A stretch of DNA of 64,000 nucleotides from Tetragenococcus osmophilus (GTDB taxonomy: Bacteria > Bacillota > Bacilli > Lactobacillales > Enterococcaceae), in assembly GCF_003795125.1 (NCBI RefSeq), contig NZ_CP027783.1:434001-498000 (forward strand), given 5' to 3'. Made by a program: the position numbers and the translations under genes. Positions 8,138-16,313 of the stretch are shown here, one piece after another. Position 1 is the stretch's first letter, and each line of letters begins with the position of its first letter. The notes beneath the pieces are model-generated. The model worked only from the letters and a program-made list of their open reading frames with translations. It ran no database searches and was not told the origin of the DNA.

Positions 8138-10865
8138 AATCAAGATAGAGAATATTATATATATAACAGGTTTCTTCTAAGGGGATTGTCACACTATAGA
8201 TAGGTTCTAGCACACTAAATATATCTTGGATCACTCTTATTTCTTTTTCATGATCAAAAGCAAATTGTTCTAAGTCAGGAAAATCGGTGATTTCCGCGTG
8301 CCTGATCAAGCGTTCCACCATACAAGCGACATGAACATAAATAGCTACTTTGCGCGCATTAGACAAACGTAAATCTAAGCGACGTTCTAAGTCTTGAATG
8401 CAACTTTCGATAGCCTCCATAATACGTTTTGTATCCAAAATAGTAAGTGATTCTAAAACACGAATTAAAGAAAAGTTTTTGACTAAACGATCATTGACTT
8501 CGCGAATTTCTGCTTCAGATAATAAATTTTCAAATATTTCTTTTAGCTGTGTATCCCCATTACCTGAAATAATGTTTTCTAAATAAACAAACTTCATTTC
8601 TGGGATGTGCACGTCATTCGTTCCGATAACAGATAAAATGTCATATTGGCTCAAAAAGGCTTCTGACAAACCATTTTTCTGTAAATCAGCAAATTCAATG
8701 GGTAAAATCTCCACCTCTAAAATACCCTCTAAGCAATCATAAAGTAACTTTTGAATTTGAATGGCTACCCCTAAACCAGAAAAACAAGTGGTAATAATCG
8801 CTTTTTTCTTACTTTTTTCCGGTTGATATAATTGTACGTTTGGTACAACAACTTCTTTCATATTTTCAGCAATCTCGTTTAACGAACGATCTTGTTGAAT
8901 CAAATTTCCTACTTCCAAAGCGAGTGGCGTACTTAGTTGATCGATAAATAAAATCGGTTGATTAATACTTTGTTTCAACTGCTCATAAATCATATTTAAT
9001 GAGCCCATATCAACCAAAACCAGTAAGCCTTGGTTAACCGAATACTCTTGTAGATAATGAACAACTTTTTCAGAGATATCAAAGATCGTTGACTCAACTG
9101 GCATATCAATACTTGTAAATACCGCATTTCCTAACATGCGGTTACAAACATTTGCAATACTACTTGCTGTCGCATAGCCATGAGCAATCATGATGGCATT
9201 AATCTCATTACTTTTTACTTCATAATTTAGTGTGGAGAAAAAAAGAGCAAACAGTAATTGATCGGCTTTAGTAAAAGAGACATCCAAGCGTTTTTCAATT
9301 TCTGGTAATAAAGGAGTAATTTGATTGAGTTCTGTTTGATAATTTTTTTCAACAAACACAGTAAAATCATCATCAAAGAAATCTGTCGAATGAATTCCTT
9401 TTAGACTGTAATGATAAATGTAATAAGAAAGAAGCAAAACGAGATTACCATCGTATTGAAACTTGGTATGAGAATCAATCTCACGAAAAATTTCTTGCAT
9501 CACTTTAGAAATGAATTTTTCCAAAGCTGCTTGGTTTCTCTGCTTTTCCCGAAATATGACGTCATCCATAAACTTCACAATTTGTTGGTGCAATTGATAC
9601 TTAACAGTATAGCCAGTTTCTTTTTGATAGTCTTGGTACAACCAAATCAAGTGCTGAACAAATTTTTGTAATTCGCCCGCTGTATTTGTGCTTGTAGAAA
9701 AAGAGACTTGGTCTGAGAAAACTAAATTTTCTTCTTCCGTATTGGCAAGTTCTACCGGTGAGTCAAAAGATTCATAAATTTTTTGTGGTAAATCTTTAAT
9801 TTTTATTTCTACTTGCCTACTTTTATCGCTATGAGCGATAGCACTCCCACAAGCATACTTAATGACGTTTTCCATTTCTCCAATATTTCCGGAAAAACTC
9901 GTTTGTAATAAAATATCCATGACTCGTGGTGTGACTTCAATCGTACGTTTAATATTTTGACTTTCTTTTTTAAATAAATATTCAATTAATTGCCGTTTTT
10001 CAAAAAGACTTCGTTCAGAGACGCTGGGAATATAAATTTGTATCGGAATCCGTCGTAAAAATGTTTGTAAAAATCGTTCTGTTGATTCTGTCGTCGCAAA
10101 TACGAGTCTCACTTTTGATTGTCTTTCCTTTGATTCACCAATACGCGAAAAAACTTCCTTATCCATAAAGTTGAATAACTTTTCTTGCCCTTCATCACTT
10201 AAGCGATGGACTTCATCAAGAAAAAGCACACCTGTATCGGCCGCTTCTAATAGTCCCTTATGATCTTCATCTGCACCGGTAAACGCGCCTTTAATATAAC
10301 CAAATAAGATCCCAGAAAGCAGCTCCGGATTATTGGCATATTGCGCACAATTTAACGTAAGAAAAGGCGAGCCCTCTTGAAGGATTCCTTCTCGTATCAT
10401 ATACTCATCCATAATTTGAGCAAAATAACTCTTCCCAACGCCCGTTTCTCCCATAAGAAGTACAGGGAGGCCATTATTAGGATAAAAGATCGCCGTTTTT
10501 AATTGTTCCACTGCTTCAGCTAGACCGCTATTATAACCGATAACCTTTTCGAAAACTTTCTCACTAGAGACATTATTTAACTGATTCTGAAAGTTTTCTA
10601 TGCTCTCATACTCTTCGGCAATTTCTATTTGATATTTTTGCATAAAAAACTCTCTTAAGGAAAATAGCACAGGACGTGTATTAATTTTAAATAAAATATG
10701 GTTGTTAACCAGTTGATTTAATTCACGGCTCGCTTGCGTCCGACTAATAGTTAAATTTTGTGTGATCTCTTCAGTTGAAAAAAACAAAGAGCTAGTCTCT
10801 TTCAGTGAAGCTGAATAACACCTATTTTCTGCAAATTGAAAGATAGCTTTTTCCAAATTTGTCAT
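8136..10865 (-). CDS. LevR/DgaR-type sigma-54 activator with PRD and PTS-like domains
   Basis: 909 aa. Order: N-terminal winged HTH (about 1-70); AAA+ sigma-54 interaction domain (about 110-345) with Walker A GETGVGKSYFA, the RpoN-contacting loop GAFTGADED, and Walker B LFLDEVHRL; a first PRD (about 445-550); an EIIA-mannose-like domain (about 555-680, IMIAHGYATASSIANV); an EIIB-galactitol-like stretch (about 690-790, AIITTCFSGLGVA); and a C-terminal PRD (about 800-905). PRD histidines are phosphorylated by HPr or EIIB to tie activity to sugar supply. It lies upstream of, and on the same strand as, the PTS operon it presumably activates. Confidence 0.92.
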   Translation of the reverse strand: MTNLEKAIFQFAENRCYSASLKETSSLFFSTEEITQNLTISRTQASRELNQLVNNHILFKINTRPVLFSLREFFMQKYQIEIAEEYESIENFQNQLNNVSSEKVFEKVIGYNSGLAEAVEQLKTAIFYPNNGLPVLLMGETGVGKSYFAQIMDEYMIREGILQEGSPFLTLNCAQYANNPELLSGILFGYIKGAFTGADEDHKGLLEAADTGVLFLDEVHRLSDEGQEKLFNFMDKEVFSRIGESKERQSKVRLVFATTESTERFLQTFLRRIPIQIYIPSVSERSLFEKRQLIEYLFKKESQNIKRTIEVTPRVMDILLQTSFSGNIGEMENVIKYACGSAIAHSDKSRQVEIKIKDLPQKIYESFDSPVELANTEEENLVFSDQVSFSTSTNTAGELQKFVQHLIWLYQDYQKETGYTVKYQLHQQIVKFMDDVIFREKQRNQAALEKFISKVMQEIFREIDSHTKFQYDGNLVLLLSYYIYHYSLKGIHSTDFFDDDFTVFVEKNYQTELNQITPLLPEIEKRLDVSFTKADQLLFALFFSTLNYEVKSNEINAIMIAHGYATASSIANVCNRMLGNAVFTSIDMPVESTIFDISEKVVHYLQEYSVNQGLLVLVDMGSLNMIYEQLKQSINQPILFIDQLSTPLALEVGNLIQQDRSLNEIAENMKEVVVPNVQLYQPEKSKKKAIITTCFSGLGVAIQIQKLLYDCLEGILEVEILPIEFADLQKNGLSEAFLSQYDILSVIGTNDVHIPEMKFVYLENIISGNGDTQLKEIFENLLSEAEIREVNDRLVKNFSLIRVLESLTILDTKRIMEAIESCIQDLERRLDLRLSNARKVAIYVHVACMVERLIRHAEITDFPDLEQFAFDHEKEIRVIQDIFSVLEPIYSVTIPLEETCYIYNILYLD

Positions 10866-10890
10866 AGAAACCCTCCCTTTTCTTGATCTT

Positions 10891-11505
10891 TTATTTTATA
10901 TAGAAAGGCTTAAAGAAGCAACTAAATTTAAAAAAAGAAGGGATGTGGTAGTTTTTAATGACATCTTGCCATAAAGAAGACCCAAACTCTACCTGTAATG
11001 TCATTAGCCATTGAGAAATTTGCATAGAACTTAAGGTAAGCACATCAACGGTATCAACAATTTCGATTTGTGAAGAAGGATTAATAAAAGCAAGGACTCC
11101 TTTTACAGTTTTCTTTACCCCATTTTGGCTGAATAACTGTTGGGTAATATGCACAGTTCGTAATAATTGCTCATAAATGTTATTAGATAAAATATTTTCA
11201 TTTACGGTCCAGCAATGGTTCTCGTAACGATAATTTCCATAATAATTTTTTATATCTATTATATAAATTACTTTTTCGCTAGCAATGATTTTATCGATTT
11301 GGGTCACGTTTTTATTCCAAAACAATGTAATATCATCCAATATTGACATTTCTTCATTCAAAAAATACTGACATAGCTTATCAAATTCTACCTCCCCTTG
11401 ATATCCTTTCGACAATTTCTGATATTCCTTTACTTCTTCCGATGTTAAACCATTACGATCAAATAATACTTCTAAATATTGTAAATCGTGACTTTCTTGA
11501 CGCAT
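10891..11505 (-). CDS. NERD (nuclease-related) domain protein
   Basis: 204 aa. The NERD domain spans about residues 30-140: GYQGEVEFDKLCQYF near the start and VIYIIDIKNYYGNY near 90, where the core motif is D-x-K instead of the commoner E-x-K. NERD proteins are related to restriction-type nuclease folds and are thought to act on DNA; biochemical data are scarce. The gene ends 25 nt upstream of the LevR-type gene on the same strand and may be co-transcribed with it, though a functional link is not obvious. Confidence 0.75.
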   Translation of the reverse strand: MRQESHDLQYLEVLFDRNGLTSEEVKEYQKLSKGYQGEVEFDKLCQYFLNEEMSILDDITLFWNKNVTQIDKIIASEKVIYIIDIKNYYGNYRYENHCWTVNENILSNNIYEQLLRTVHITQQLFSQNGVKKTVKGVLAFINPSSQIEIVDTVDVLTLSSMQISQWLMTLQVEFGSSLWQDVIKNYHIPSFFKFSCFFKPFYIK

Positions 11506-11661
11506 TTATTCATCCCTTTTCACTTTCTGTATACGCAAAAAAGCCCTTATTTCATTTTTTATTTTAAAAAAAAGTGAATCCGCTCAATCCCCTGCCATCA
11601 TAAAGTTAAAAAGCAATTAAAAATTTTTCATCGTGCAAAAAAAATTCAAAAAATTTGAGCA
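11506..11661. other. AT-rich spacer upstream of the NERD gene
   Basis: No open frame or clear structure is seen. It must contain the minus-strand promoter for the NERD/LevR genes. The plus-strand promoter of the channel gene begins right after it. Confidence 0.4.
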
Positions 11662-11689
11662 TTTACTTTAAGTACGTTATGATTATAAT
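11662..11689 (+). promoter_or_regulatory. Promoter now separated from the mechanosensitive channel gene by an IS
   Basis: TTTACT (11662-11667), 16-bp spacer, TATAAT (11684-11689). It reads toward the IS. If the IS and one repeat copy are removed, the start point would lie about 40 bp from the channel gene ATG, an ordinary leader. Confidence 0.65.
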
Positions 11690-11690
11690 A

Positions 11691-11707
11691 AGTAACAAAT
11701 AATATTT
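11691..11707 (+). repeat. Left flanking direct repeat of the IS30-type element
   Basis: AGTAACAAATAATATTT. The right copy at 13082-13098 reads AGCAACAAATAATATTT (16 of 17 identical; last 14 bp identical). Each copy lies exactly 16 bp outside the first conserved AAGTTAGCCAC of the element end. Best read as a long target-site duplication. Confidence 0.65.
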
Positions 11708-11782
11708 CCAAAATTTCAAGTTTAAGTTAGCCACTTAGTAAAACTAAATTTCATGCGATATTTGACGGTTACTATCTGTGTA

Positions 11783-11891
11783 GTGAGGGCTTGATAATGA
11801 GCTGAGACATGATAGTCTTTTGACAAGCTGGCTTCAGCCAGCTCTACAGCTTTAAAATCATGTCGAAGGAGGCTCGTTGTCAAGCCCTCAC
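11783..11891. repeat. Nested hairpins at the 3' side of the transposase gene
   Basis: An outer stem of 20 bp (11783-11802 with 11872-11891, 18 matches, the other two being G-U in RNA), an inner 8-bp stem GACATGAT/ATCATGTC (11806-11813, 11857-11864), and an apical AGCTGGC-ttca-GCCAGCT hairpin (11826-11843). It starts just downstream of the transposase stop, so it could act as a terminator, an mRNA 3' structure, or a barrier to read-in from outside promoters. Confidence 0.7.
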
Positions 11892-11894
11892 GGG

Positions 11895-12974
11895 TTAAGC
11901 CACTTGCTTTTCTAATCGTAAGGCATTGACGAAACACTCATGAGGTGTTTTATAATCCAATATTTTTCTGGGATAATCGTTCATCCATTGTTGTATACGT
12001 AAGCATTGTGATTCTAAAACTTGACCCATCGACTTTCCTTTCGGAATGAAGCGACGAATGAATTTATGCTGATTCTCACTCGTTCCTCGCTCAAATGATG
12101 CATAAGGATGGCTAAAATAAACATCCAGGGTATCCTTTAACGCTTCATGTAGACCTGCAAATTCAGATCCATTATCTGAAGTAATCGTCTTAAACATAGT
12201 AGAAAAGTCATCTCCAGCGCGTTCTTGAAGAGAATAAATGGCTTCGTCCACTGAATATTGATCTTTACCGTTTACCTTCATAATAACTTCAAAGCGGGTT
12301 TGTCGTTCAACTAATGTTAGTAGTACGGCATCGGTCTTCTCCTTATTACCAACGACTGTGTCGATTTCCCAGTGACCAAAAGTTTCACGGCTATCAATTT
12401 CTTTAGGCCGTTTGTCTATCGATTGCCCGAGAATACGTTTATTTGGGCGTTTCTTCAGAGAGGACACTTTTGGTTTACGAGAGAGCTTTTCTAAAAGATC
12501 AAGGTTCGTTGTTCGCATGATTCCTTTATCTATCCAATTGTAAAGTGTTGTTGTACTAGGAATAATGGCACGATCAAACAACTCATGCTCTAACGCAAAA
12601 CCAGTCACGGCATCAGGGGACCATTTATCAAGCAACATCTTATCATCGGCCCATTCTATAAAGGTATCTATATCCGCCCATTTTGGCCGTCGGCCACAGT
12701 TTAAACGATGTCTGTCATAAGCTGCTTGTCCAGCATCAGCGTCATAAGCTTCAGTATAGTAATCATAGACCTTTCCTTTTTGCTTTTGGCGTTTAAGTTG
12801 TGTGACCGTTCCGCGCTTCACCTCATTATTGATTGTTTGTGGAGCACGTTCTAAAACACTAGCAATCCGACGATTGGAATAGTTTTCTTGCTTTAAAATA
12901 GCGATTTGAGACCGCTCTGAATAAGATAAGTGTTTTCCCTTACGTGCTGATGTGGTATGGTTAGAGTGCGTCAT
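11895..12974 (-). CDS. IS30-family transposase
   Basis: 359 aa. N-terminal HTH (about residues 15-60: HLSYSERSQIAILKQENYSNRRIASVLERAPQ as two adjacent helices), then a DDE integrase core: HWEIDTVVG near 200 (first D), ITSDNGSEFAGL near 265 (second D), and FERGTSENQHKFIRRFIPKG near 300 (E). Full length for the family and uninterrupted, so probably active. Transcribed opposite to the downstream channel gene. Confidence 0.95.
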   Translation of the reverse strand: MTHSNHTTSARKGKHLSYSERSQIAILKQENYSNRRIASVLERAPQTINNEVKRGTVTQLKRQKQKGKVYDYYTEAYDADAGQAAYDRHRLNCGRRPKWADIDTFIEWADDKMLLDKWSPDAVTGFALEHELFDRAIIPSTTTLYNWIDKGIMRTTNLDLLEKLSRKPKVSSLKKRPNKRILGQSIDKRPKEIDSRETFGHWEIDTVVGNKEKTDAVLLTLVERQTRFEVIMKVNGKDQYSVDEAIYSLQERAGDDFSTMFKTITSDNGSEFAGLHEALKDTLDVYFSHPYASFERGTSENQHKFIRRFIPKGKSMGQVLESQCLRIQQWMNDYPRKILDYKTPHECFVNALRLEKQVA

Positions 12975-13081
12975 GTGAATTCATCCTGTCTATTGAGAGT
13001 TAGTGGTAACTTCAATATAACATGAAATTCACATGGCGTTTTTTATATGTTAGCCAGGTGGCTAACTTCATTATAAAATCC

Positions 13082-13098
13082 AGCAACAAATAATATTT
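13082..13098 (+). repeat. Right flanking direct repeat of the IS30-type element
   Basis: Second copy of the 17-bp flanking repeat, AGCAACAAATAATATTT; it lies 18 bp before the channel gene ATG and adjoins its RBS region. Confidence 0.65.
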
Positions 13099-13116
13099 TT
13101 ATAGAGGAGTGGAAAT

Positions 13117-14349
13117 ATGAATACTGGTATTACTGCTTTAGATAATTTACTAGCATCATTACCAGCCATTGTTGCTGGAATTGTATTACTGATAGTTGCA
13201 TGGATTGTCGCTACTATCTTAAAAAACATCCTAGCAAAAGGACTTAAAAAAGTTGGCTTTAATCGCCTACTCACAAAATGGGGTATGGCAAAAACTGAAG
13301 AAAACGCCAATTCGGCGATTGATAGCTTGGCAAAAGTTGGCTATTACATTGTTTGGCTAGTTTTCTTACCGGGAATATTTGAAAGTTTTGGTGTTCCTGC
13401 GATTGGACGTCCAATCCAAACAATGTTAGATACAGGATTAGCTTATCTACCTAATATCTTTGGAGCTATCATTATTTTAGTTATCGGCACTGTCGTTGCA
13501 CGTTTTGCAAGAAGTGTGGTTTATAACTTATCCGTAGCTGCTAATATTGATTCTTATGTAGCTAAATTTTTAGGTACAAACACAGAAGATCAAGAGGTTG
13601 AAGAAAAGAAAGATACATTAGCTTCTGCTTTAGGCGGCATTATTTATTTCTTAATTATTATCCCAATTGCGTTGATCGCACTAGAAACATTAAATATCGA
13701 CACAATTGCTGAGCCAATCAGCTCTGTTCTAAATACGATCTTAGCCGCTATTCCACATATTGTGGTAGCCGCAATTTTACTTGGTGTTGGTTTAGTTCTT
13801 GCAAAATTCTCTGGCCAAGTTGTTGGAGACCTATTAAACGGAACTGGAATCAACAAATATTCAAAAACAATTGAAGATAATACAAATATGTCATTTGACT
13901 TAGCGAAATTATCTGGCCAAATTGTTTCTTTTGTAGTAGGTTTATTATTCTTTGTTGAAGCATTGAATGCTCTACAATTAGACATCCTAAACATGGTAGG
14001 ATCCGCGATTATCGCTTATATTCCTAACTTGATTATTGCAGCCATCATTCTAGTTGCTGTCTTTGTCGGTGGCGACTTTGTTGGCAATGCTATCAGTAAA
14101 GCAACAAAAAGTGGCTTAGCTGGTGCAATCTTTAAATTTGCACTAATCATTTTTGGTATCTTCATGGCATTAGAACAATTAGACTTTGCAACTGCTATTG
14201 TGCAACAAGCATTCGTCTTGATTCTAGGTGCCGCAGCTGTCGCATTTGCCATTGCATTTGGTATTGGTGGACGTGACTTTGCTAAAAGACAATTAGATAA
14301 AGCAGATCACAAAATCGATGAAGAAAAAGATCATTCAGATAACAATTAA
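13117..14349 (+). CDS. Mechanosensitive-channel-type membrane protein with repeated TM-helix motifs
   Basis: 410 aa. It contains about five copies of the 'conserved TM helix' repeat (MscS-related Pfam TM_helix), recognisable as L-x-x-I-P-x-I-hydrophobic segments at residues about 10-45, 95-130, 200-235, 285-320 and 335-375. Such proteins are annotated as small-conductance mechanosensitive channels but lack the full MscS beta domain; the C-terminal tail is short and charged (ADHKIDEEKDHSDNN). A likely role is protection in osmotic shift. RBS GAGGAG precedes the ATG. An IS30 element now separates the gene from its apparent promoter, so expression may be altered. Confidence 0.8.
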   Translation: MNTGITALDNLLASLPAIVAGIVLLIVAWIVATILKNILAKGLKKVGFNRLLTKWGMAKTEENANSAIDSLAKVGYYIVWLVFLPGIFESFGVPAIGRPIQTMLDTGLAYLPNIFGAIIILVIGTVVARFARSVVYNLSVAANIDSYVAKFLGTNTEDQEVEEKKDTLASALGGIIYFLIIIPIALIALETLNIDTIAEPISSVLNTILAAIPHIVVAAILLGVGLVLAKFSGQVVGDLLNGTGINKYSKTIEDNTNMSFDLAKLSGQIVSFVVGLLFFVEALNALQLDILNMVGSAIIAYIPNLIIAAIILVAVFVGGDFVGNAISKATKSGLAGAIFKFALIIFGIFMALEQLDFATAIVQQAFVLILGAAAVAFAIAFGIGGRDFAKRQLDKADHKIDEEKDHSDNN

Positions 14350-14365
14350 TTTATCGGTTCAATTA

Positions 14366-14409
14366 AAAACACAGGTTCCTAAGCTGAAATGCTTTGGAGC
14401 CTGTGTTTT
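14366..14409 (+). terminator. Terminator of the channel gene
   Basis: Arms AAAACACAGG and CCTGTGTTTT with further inner TCC/GGA pairing, then ATTTT. Symmetric enough to work from both sides. Confidence 0.85.
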
Positions 14410-14486
14410 ATTTTAATTAAAGCAGGAAACAAACTTCGCAACGACTATCTCCTGTTCTTTATTTTTGAATAATGCTTTCCATTTTC

Positions 14487-14715
14487 TTTATTCATTAATC
14501 AAAAATTGAATAAAAGATTCGCAAAGTATTACTCAATTTTGTATTATTGAATAATCGATTTGGATTCTTTTATTCAATATCCGGCGTTTTGTTCAAAATA
14601 ACTACTTTCTGTGGCACTATTGAATAATAGATCTCCAATTCATTATTCAATTTTAAATTTTTGAATAACGAAGTTGGAGTCCTTTACTCATTATCTTCCA
14701 ATTGAATAAAACTTT
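14487..14715. repeat. ATTGAATAA-rich intergenic repeat, copy A
   Basis: About 229 bp made of alternating ATTGAATAA and TTATTCAAT motifs roughly every 18-25 bp. A near-identical copy B lies at 20483-20706 in the same orientation; 64 bp (14613-14676 and 20604-20667) are identical. No open frame. Together they bracket the hydantoinase/DUF917/permease/PucR genes. Confidence 0.85.
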
Positions 14716-14750
14716 GAGATTTTCTTATTCAATAACGAAAAACTAAGAAA

Positions 14751-16313
14751 CTAACTTTGTACTAAATCACCGACAACTTTTACCCGCAAGCGCGTCGCGT
14801 TATCCGGATGATAAGCAAGCGGAATTTCTTCGACTTCGACAAGCTCAATGGTACCTTCAATAGCTCCCGCTTTCATTGCTTGGTCATCTGCTTTTTCTCG
14901 TGCATCTTGCAAGGCTTGTTCTCGTGCAATTTGCGAATAAATATAAATTTGTTCATACTGGCCACCAATTTGTGAGATCGAAGCGCCGATCGCATTAGCA
15001 ACTGCTCCTTTTTCGTCGCGAATAATTTCTTCTACGCCTTTTAATTGGTCTGGCACAATAATATTCCCACCACCGACTAAAATCAAAGTTACATCACCTG
15101 AACTAGTCTTCATGCGGTCAATAGCTTCTTCTACCATTTGCGCAATTTTTGCTTCAGCTTTTTCGGCAAAATCTTGCGTAATGTGAGCAACTTTTTCTGA
15201 ATCGCTAATTTCTATTTTTCCTAAACGTACCGCGATATCGGTTGCAGTTAACGTGTCGCCTCCAAGAACCAAGGCCTTTTCTGAAATTTTATAGCCTACG
15301 CTATCAGGTCCCACTGTGACTTCCCCATTTTCTGCTTGGCGAACGATGGAACCTCCACCAAGGCCAATCGATACAATATCTGGCATACGGAAATTCGTTC
15401 GAACACCGCCAACATCAACAGCTACGGAAGATTCACGCGGAAAACCATCGGTAATGACACCAATGTCAGAAGTCGTTCCTCCAACGTCTAAAACGACCGC
15501 ATTTTCTAGACCTGCAAGATAAGAGGCTCCACGGATACTATTTGTCGGCCCACAGGCAATCGTAAGAATGGGAAATTCACGCGCATAATCAATCGACATC
15601 AACGTTCCATCATTTTGACATAAATAAACTTCTGCGTTTTTTACGCCTTCTTGAGCTAATGCTTTTTCAAAGCCGTCACTTGTTGCTTGCATTACTTTAA
15701 ATAAAGCGGCATTTAAAATAGTGGCATTCTCTCTTTCAATGAGACCCACAGATCCAATGGTAGAAGATAAAGAAATTGAAACATCTTCACCTAAAACTTC
15801 ACGGGCAATATCATGCACATAAAATTCTTGATCATTTTTTAAAGAAGAAAAGACGCCTACAATAGCGACCGCTTCAACTTTTCCTTGCCAACTTGTTAGG
15901 ATGTCCCGAATTTCTTGTTCATCAAAAGCGGAAAGAGTTTTTCCATCAAATTCGTAACCACCTTTAGCAATAGCATAATTCTCTGTCAAAACATCCACAA
16001 TATCTTGTGGCCAAGCTGTAAATGGCGTGACCGAAACCGTTGCTGGATATCCTAAACGCAGCACACCTACTTTGGCTAATTTTTTCCGCTCCACAATCGC
16101 ATTCGTACACTGTGTCGTTCCTAACATCGCATGCGTAACAGCGGTTTGATCAATATTTGCTTCTTGTAAAACACGATGGAGCGCTTGGAAAATGCCGCTT
16201 TCAATGTCTTCAGAAGTTGGAGATTTTACACTGTGCACTAAGTTTAAATCTTCATCCAAAATTGCAGCGTCTGTATTTGTCCCACCTACGTCTATTCCGA
16301 TTTTATAATTCAT
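14751..16313 (-). CDS. Hydantoinase/oxoprolinase-family ATPase subunit (HyuA-like)
   Basis: 520 aa, about the length of a HyuA-like ATPase without the extra C-terminal domain. N-terminal Hydant_A_N segment starts YKIGIDVGGTNTDAAIL; the actin-like ATPase core has VLDVGGTTSDIGVI near 268-281 and GLGGGSIVRQ near 318. The family cleaves cyclic amides such as hydantoins or 5-oxoproline using ATP, normally with a HyuB partner. No HyuB is present; a DUF917 protein overlaps it by 4 nt instead. Substrate therefore unknown, likely a cyclic ureide or related N-heterocycle given the NCS1 permease. Confidence 0.8.
   Translation of the reverse strand: MNYKIGIDVGGTNTDAAILDEDLNLVHSVKSPTSEDIESGIFQALHRVLQEANIDQTAVTHAMLGTTQCTNAIVERKKLAKVGVLRLGYPATVSVTPFTAWPQDIVDVLTENYAIAKGGYEFDGKTLSAFDEQEIRDILTSWQGKVEAVAIVGVFSSLKNDQEFYVHDIAREVLGEDVSISLSSTIGSVGLIERENATILNAALFKVMQATSDGFEKALAQEGVKNAEVYLCQNDGTLMSIDYAREFPILTIACGPTNSIRGASYLAGLENAVVLDVGGTTSDIGVITDGFPRESSVAVDVGGVRTNFRMPDIVSIGLGGGSIVRQAENGEVTVGPDSVGYKISEKALVLGGDTLTATDIAVRLGKIEISDSEKVAHITQDFAEKAEAKIAQMVEEAIDRMKTSSGDVTLILVGGGNIIVPDQLKGVEEIIRDEKGAVANAIGASISQIGGQYEQIYIYSQIAREQALQDAREKADDQAMKAGAIEGTIELVEVEEIPLAYHPDNATRLRVKVVGDLVQS

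Larger units (their letters stand above)
11708..13084 (-). mobile_element. IS30-family insertion sequence, about 1.38 kb
   Basis: Boundaries are set by the flanking 14-17 bp direct repeats. The ends read inward share AAGTTAGCCACYT (left from 11724, right complement from 13068) within an imperfect terminal inverted repeat of about 27 bp (18 of 27 matching). One transposase gene fills most of it. The right end also has the palindrome GTTAGCCA-GG-TGGCTAAC (13049-13066). IS30 elements usually make 2-3 bp duplications, but mycoplasma IS1630 is known for long ones. If the repeats are coincidental, the element would be 11724-13068. Confidence 0.75.

Noticed and set aside
11722-11937. Small minus-strand frame at the left IS end
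   Set aside because: It overlaps the transposase end and the nested hairpin region; no similarity.
13049-13066. IS-IS dimer junction remnant
   Set aside because: The two half-sites face the wrong way for an IS30 end-to-end junction.
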